DNA of 13,837 nucleotides from an uncultured Pelagibacteraceae bacterium (GTDB lineage: Bacteria > Pseudomonadota > Alphaproteobacteria > Pelagibacterales > Pelagibacteraceae), in contig CACKPP010000014.1 in assembly GCA_902602105.1 (NCBI GenBank), positions 1-13,837 on the forward strand, in the 5' to 3' direction. Made by a program: the position numbers and the translations under genes. The notes under the pieces were generated by a model. That model did not search any database, was not told the origin of the DNA, and was given only the letters and a program-made list of their open reading frames with translations. Numbering within the stretch: position 1 is the first letter of the stretch; each line of letters begins with the position of its first letter. Below are positions 12,645 through 13,837 of this stretch, one piece after another.

Positions 12645-13837
12645 ATGATAACTACAAAAGAAAATATTATCGAATATTTTAGATCAGGTATTAAAAATCC
12701 AAAAGATTTTAAAATTGGAATTGAACATGAAAAATTTCTATTTAATGAACAAAATAATAAAAGAATAGATTATTTAAGAATTAAGGAAATGTTCTCTGCT
12801 TTGGTAGAGTTTGGATGGAACCCAATTCTAGAAAAGGGTAATATTATTGGTTTAAACAAAGGTGGAAAAAATATTACAATTGAACCTGGAAACCAAATAG
12901 AATTATCAGGAGATAAACTAAATAATATTCATGAAGCATGTGCTGAGTCACAAGACTACTTATTTGAGTTAAAACAGGTTACTAAAAAATTAGGTATCAA
13001 GATTGTAAGTGCAGGTTTTGATCCTATTTCAAAAATAAATGAAATTCCAAATAATCCAAAACAAAGATATGAGTTGATGACCAAAGACATGCCATTAGGA
13101 GGAGAATTAAGTCTAGACATGATGTATAGAACATGTGGAACTCAATTAAACATTGATTACAATTCTGAGGAGGATTTTACCAAAAAATTTAAGATAATTA
13201 ATTCAATTGTTCCTATTTCAATAGCTTTGTTTGCCAATTCATCAATAGTTGAAAAAAAAAAAAGTAACTATCTGTCTTATAGATCAAGAGTTTGGCAAAA
13301 TACTTCAAGAGGTGGATTGCCGAAATTATTTTTTGAAGAATTAAATTTTGAAAAATATGCTGAGTTCGTCATGAACTTTCCAATTTTATTTATTCAAGAT
13401 AATGAAAACTATATTTCAGGAAGAAAGTACATTTTTAAAGATTTTATGAATGGAAAGATTAATGAAATAGATAATAGATTACCTTCTGAGAAAGATTTGG
13501 CTACTCACTTAAGTACAATCTTTACTGAAAATAGATTAAAAAAATATTTAGAACTTAGGTCTATGGATACTTGCGGATGGGATTGTCTATGTGCAGGTCC
13601 TGCTTTTTATATAGGAATGTTATATGGTAATCTTGATGAAGTTTATGAAATAATTTCTAAGTGGGATAAAAATAAAATTATTAATTCTTATCTTGAAGCT
13701 CCTCAAAAAGGACTCAGTACTCAACTTATGGGTAAAGATTTACTTTATTGGGCATCAGTTTTATTAGATTTATCTAAAAAAGGGCTGGATAATAGAGATA
13801 TCACTAATAAAAGTGGAAAAAATGAAACTTTATTTTT
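12645..13837 (+). CDS. gshA: Glutamate-cysteine ligase, plant/proteobacterial (class 3) type, 3' end missing
   Basis: GshA joins glutamate and cysteine with ATP, the first and rate-limiting step of glutathione synthesis. The ATG at 12645 is the first start after an in-frame TAA at 12639. The frame stays open to the window edge: 397 full codons of an expected 450 or so. Motifs match the GCS2 family: 'IGIEHEKF' (24-31) in the nucleotide site, 'ITIEPGNQIELSG' (77-89; usually EPGGQ-FELSG), 'DMMYRTCGTQLNIDYNSEED', 'ALFANSS' and 'RLKKYLELR'. The usual RGADGGPW block reads 'RSMDTCGWDCLC' (305-316), adding cysteines at 310 and 314. A 12-A run lies in the coding sequence. No Shine-Dalgarno is visible. 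It follows the HD gene after 30 bases and may share its message. The assignment is firm; the missing C-terminus is a window effect. Confidence 0.92.
   Translation, partial: MITTKENIIEYFRSGIKNPKDFKIGIEHEKFLFNEQNNKRIDYLRIKEMFSALVEFGWNPILEKGNIIGLNKGGKNITIEPGNQIELSGDKLNNIHEACAESQDYLFELKQVTKKLGIKIVSAGFDPISKINEIPNNPKQRYELMTKDMPLGGELSLDMMYRTCGTQLNIDYNSEEDFTKKFKIINSIVPISIALFANSSIVEKKKSNYLSYRSRVWQNTSRGGLPKLFFEELNFEKYAEFVMNFPILFIQDNENYISGRKYIFKDFMNGKINEIDNRLPSEKDLATHLSTIFTENRLKKYLELRSMDTCGWDCLCAGPAFYIGMLYGNLDEVYEIISKWDKNKIINSYLEAPQKGLSTQLMGKDLLYWASVLLDLSKKGLDNRDITNKSGKNETLF
13252..13263 (+). repeat. 12-A homopolymer inside gshA
   Basis: Twelve consecutive A residues encode Glu-Lys-Lys-Lys and the first base of Ser. 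The frame is preserved and GCS2 motifs continue beyond it. It is a site where slippage during transcription or sequencing could shift the frame. Confidence 0.9.

Overview
This window is ordinary-looking core-genome DNA from a very AT-rich, tightly packed alphaproteobacterium. The alphaproteobacterial call rests on gene order: surA-pdxA-rsmA meeting gmk tail to tail, then a fabD-fabG-acpP block facing rpsF-rpsR-rplI, then dnaB and cvpA-purF. Strong A/T codon bias, Lys/Asn/Ile-rich proteins, gene overlaps and spacers of mostly 0-90 bases suggest a streamlined marine lineage of the SAR11/Pelagibacterales kind. That lineage is an inference; another AT-rich alphaproteobacterium is possible. I see no rRNA, tRNA, CRISPR array, insertion sequence, phage gene or toxin module. 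No stretch longer than 90 bases lacks a gene.

Layout. Bases 1-2420 (+): the 3' end of surA (outer-membrane protein chaperone), pdxA (vitamin B6 pathway) and rsmA/ksgA (16S rRNA dimethyltransferase), with each gene overlapping the next. Bases 2409-5003 (-): read from the right, fabD, fabG, acpP and gmk. This is a fatty-acid synthesis block ending in guanylate kinase, and gmk shares its last 12 bases with rsmA. Bases 5004-5090: a divergent promoter region. Bases 5091-6179 (+): ribosomal proteins S6, S18 and L9. Bases 6180-6246: a short spacer with a weak hairpin. Bases 6247-13837 (+): replicative helicase dnaB, a 12-TM RND/MMPL-type exporter, cvpA, purF, an HD-domain protein with a possible di-metal site, and a 3'-truncated gshA (glutamate-cysteine ligase).

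How the genes work together. The left unit serves envelope biogenesis, cofactor synthesis and ribosome maturation. The minus-strand unit supplies acyl carrier protein, malonyl loading and ketoreduction for membrane lipids, plus GMP phosphorylation. The ribosomal block and dnaB serve translation and replication. The last unit combines the first committed step of purine synthesis (purF), its usual neighbour cvpA, glutathione synthesis, an exporter and an uncharacterised HD enzyme.

I did not find a clear undescribed system. The points most worth a second look are: the HD protein between purF and gshA; the exporter where related genomes often carry alr and radA; the missing fabF and mltG in the fab block; a non-His residue in the PdxA substrate motif; a Cys-rich substitution in the GshA signature; and two 12-A coding tracts that could promote slippage.
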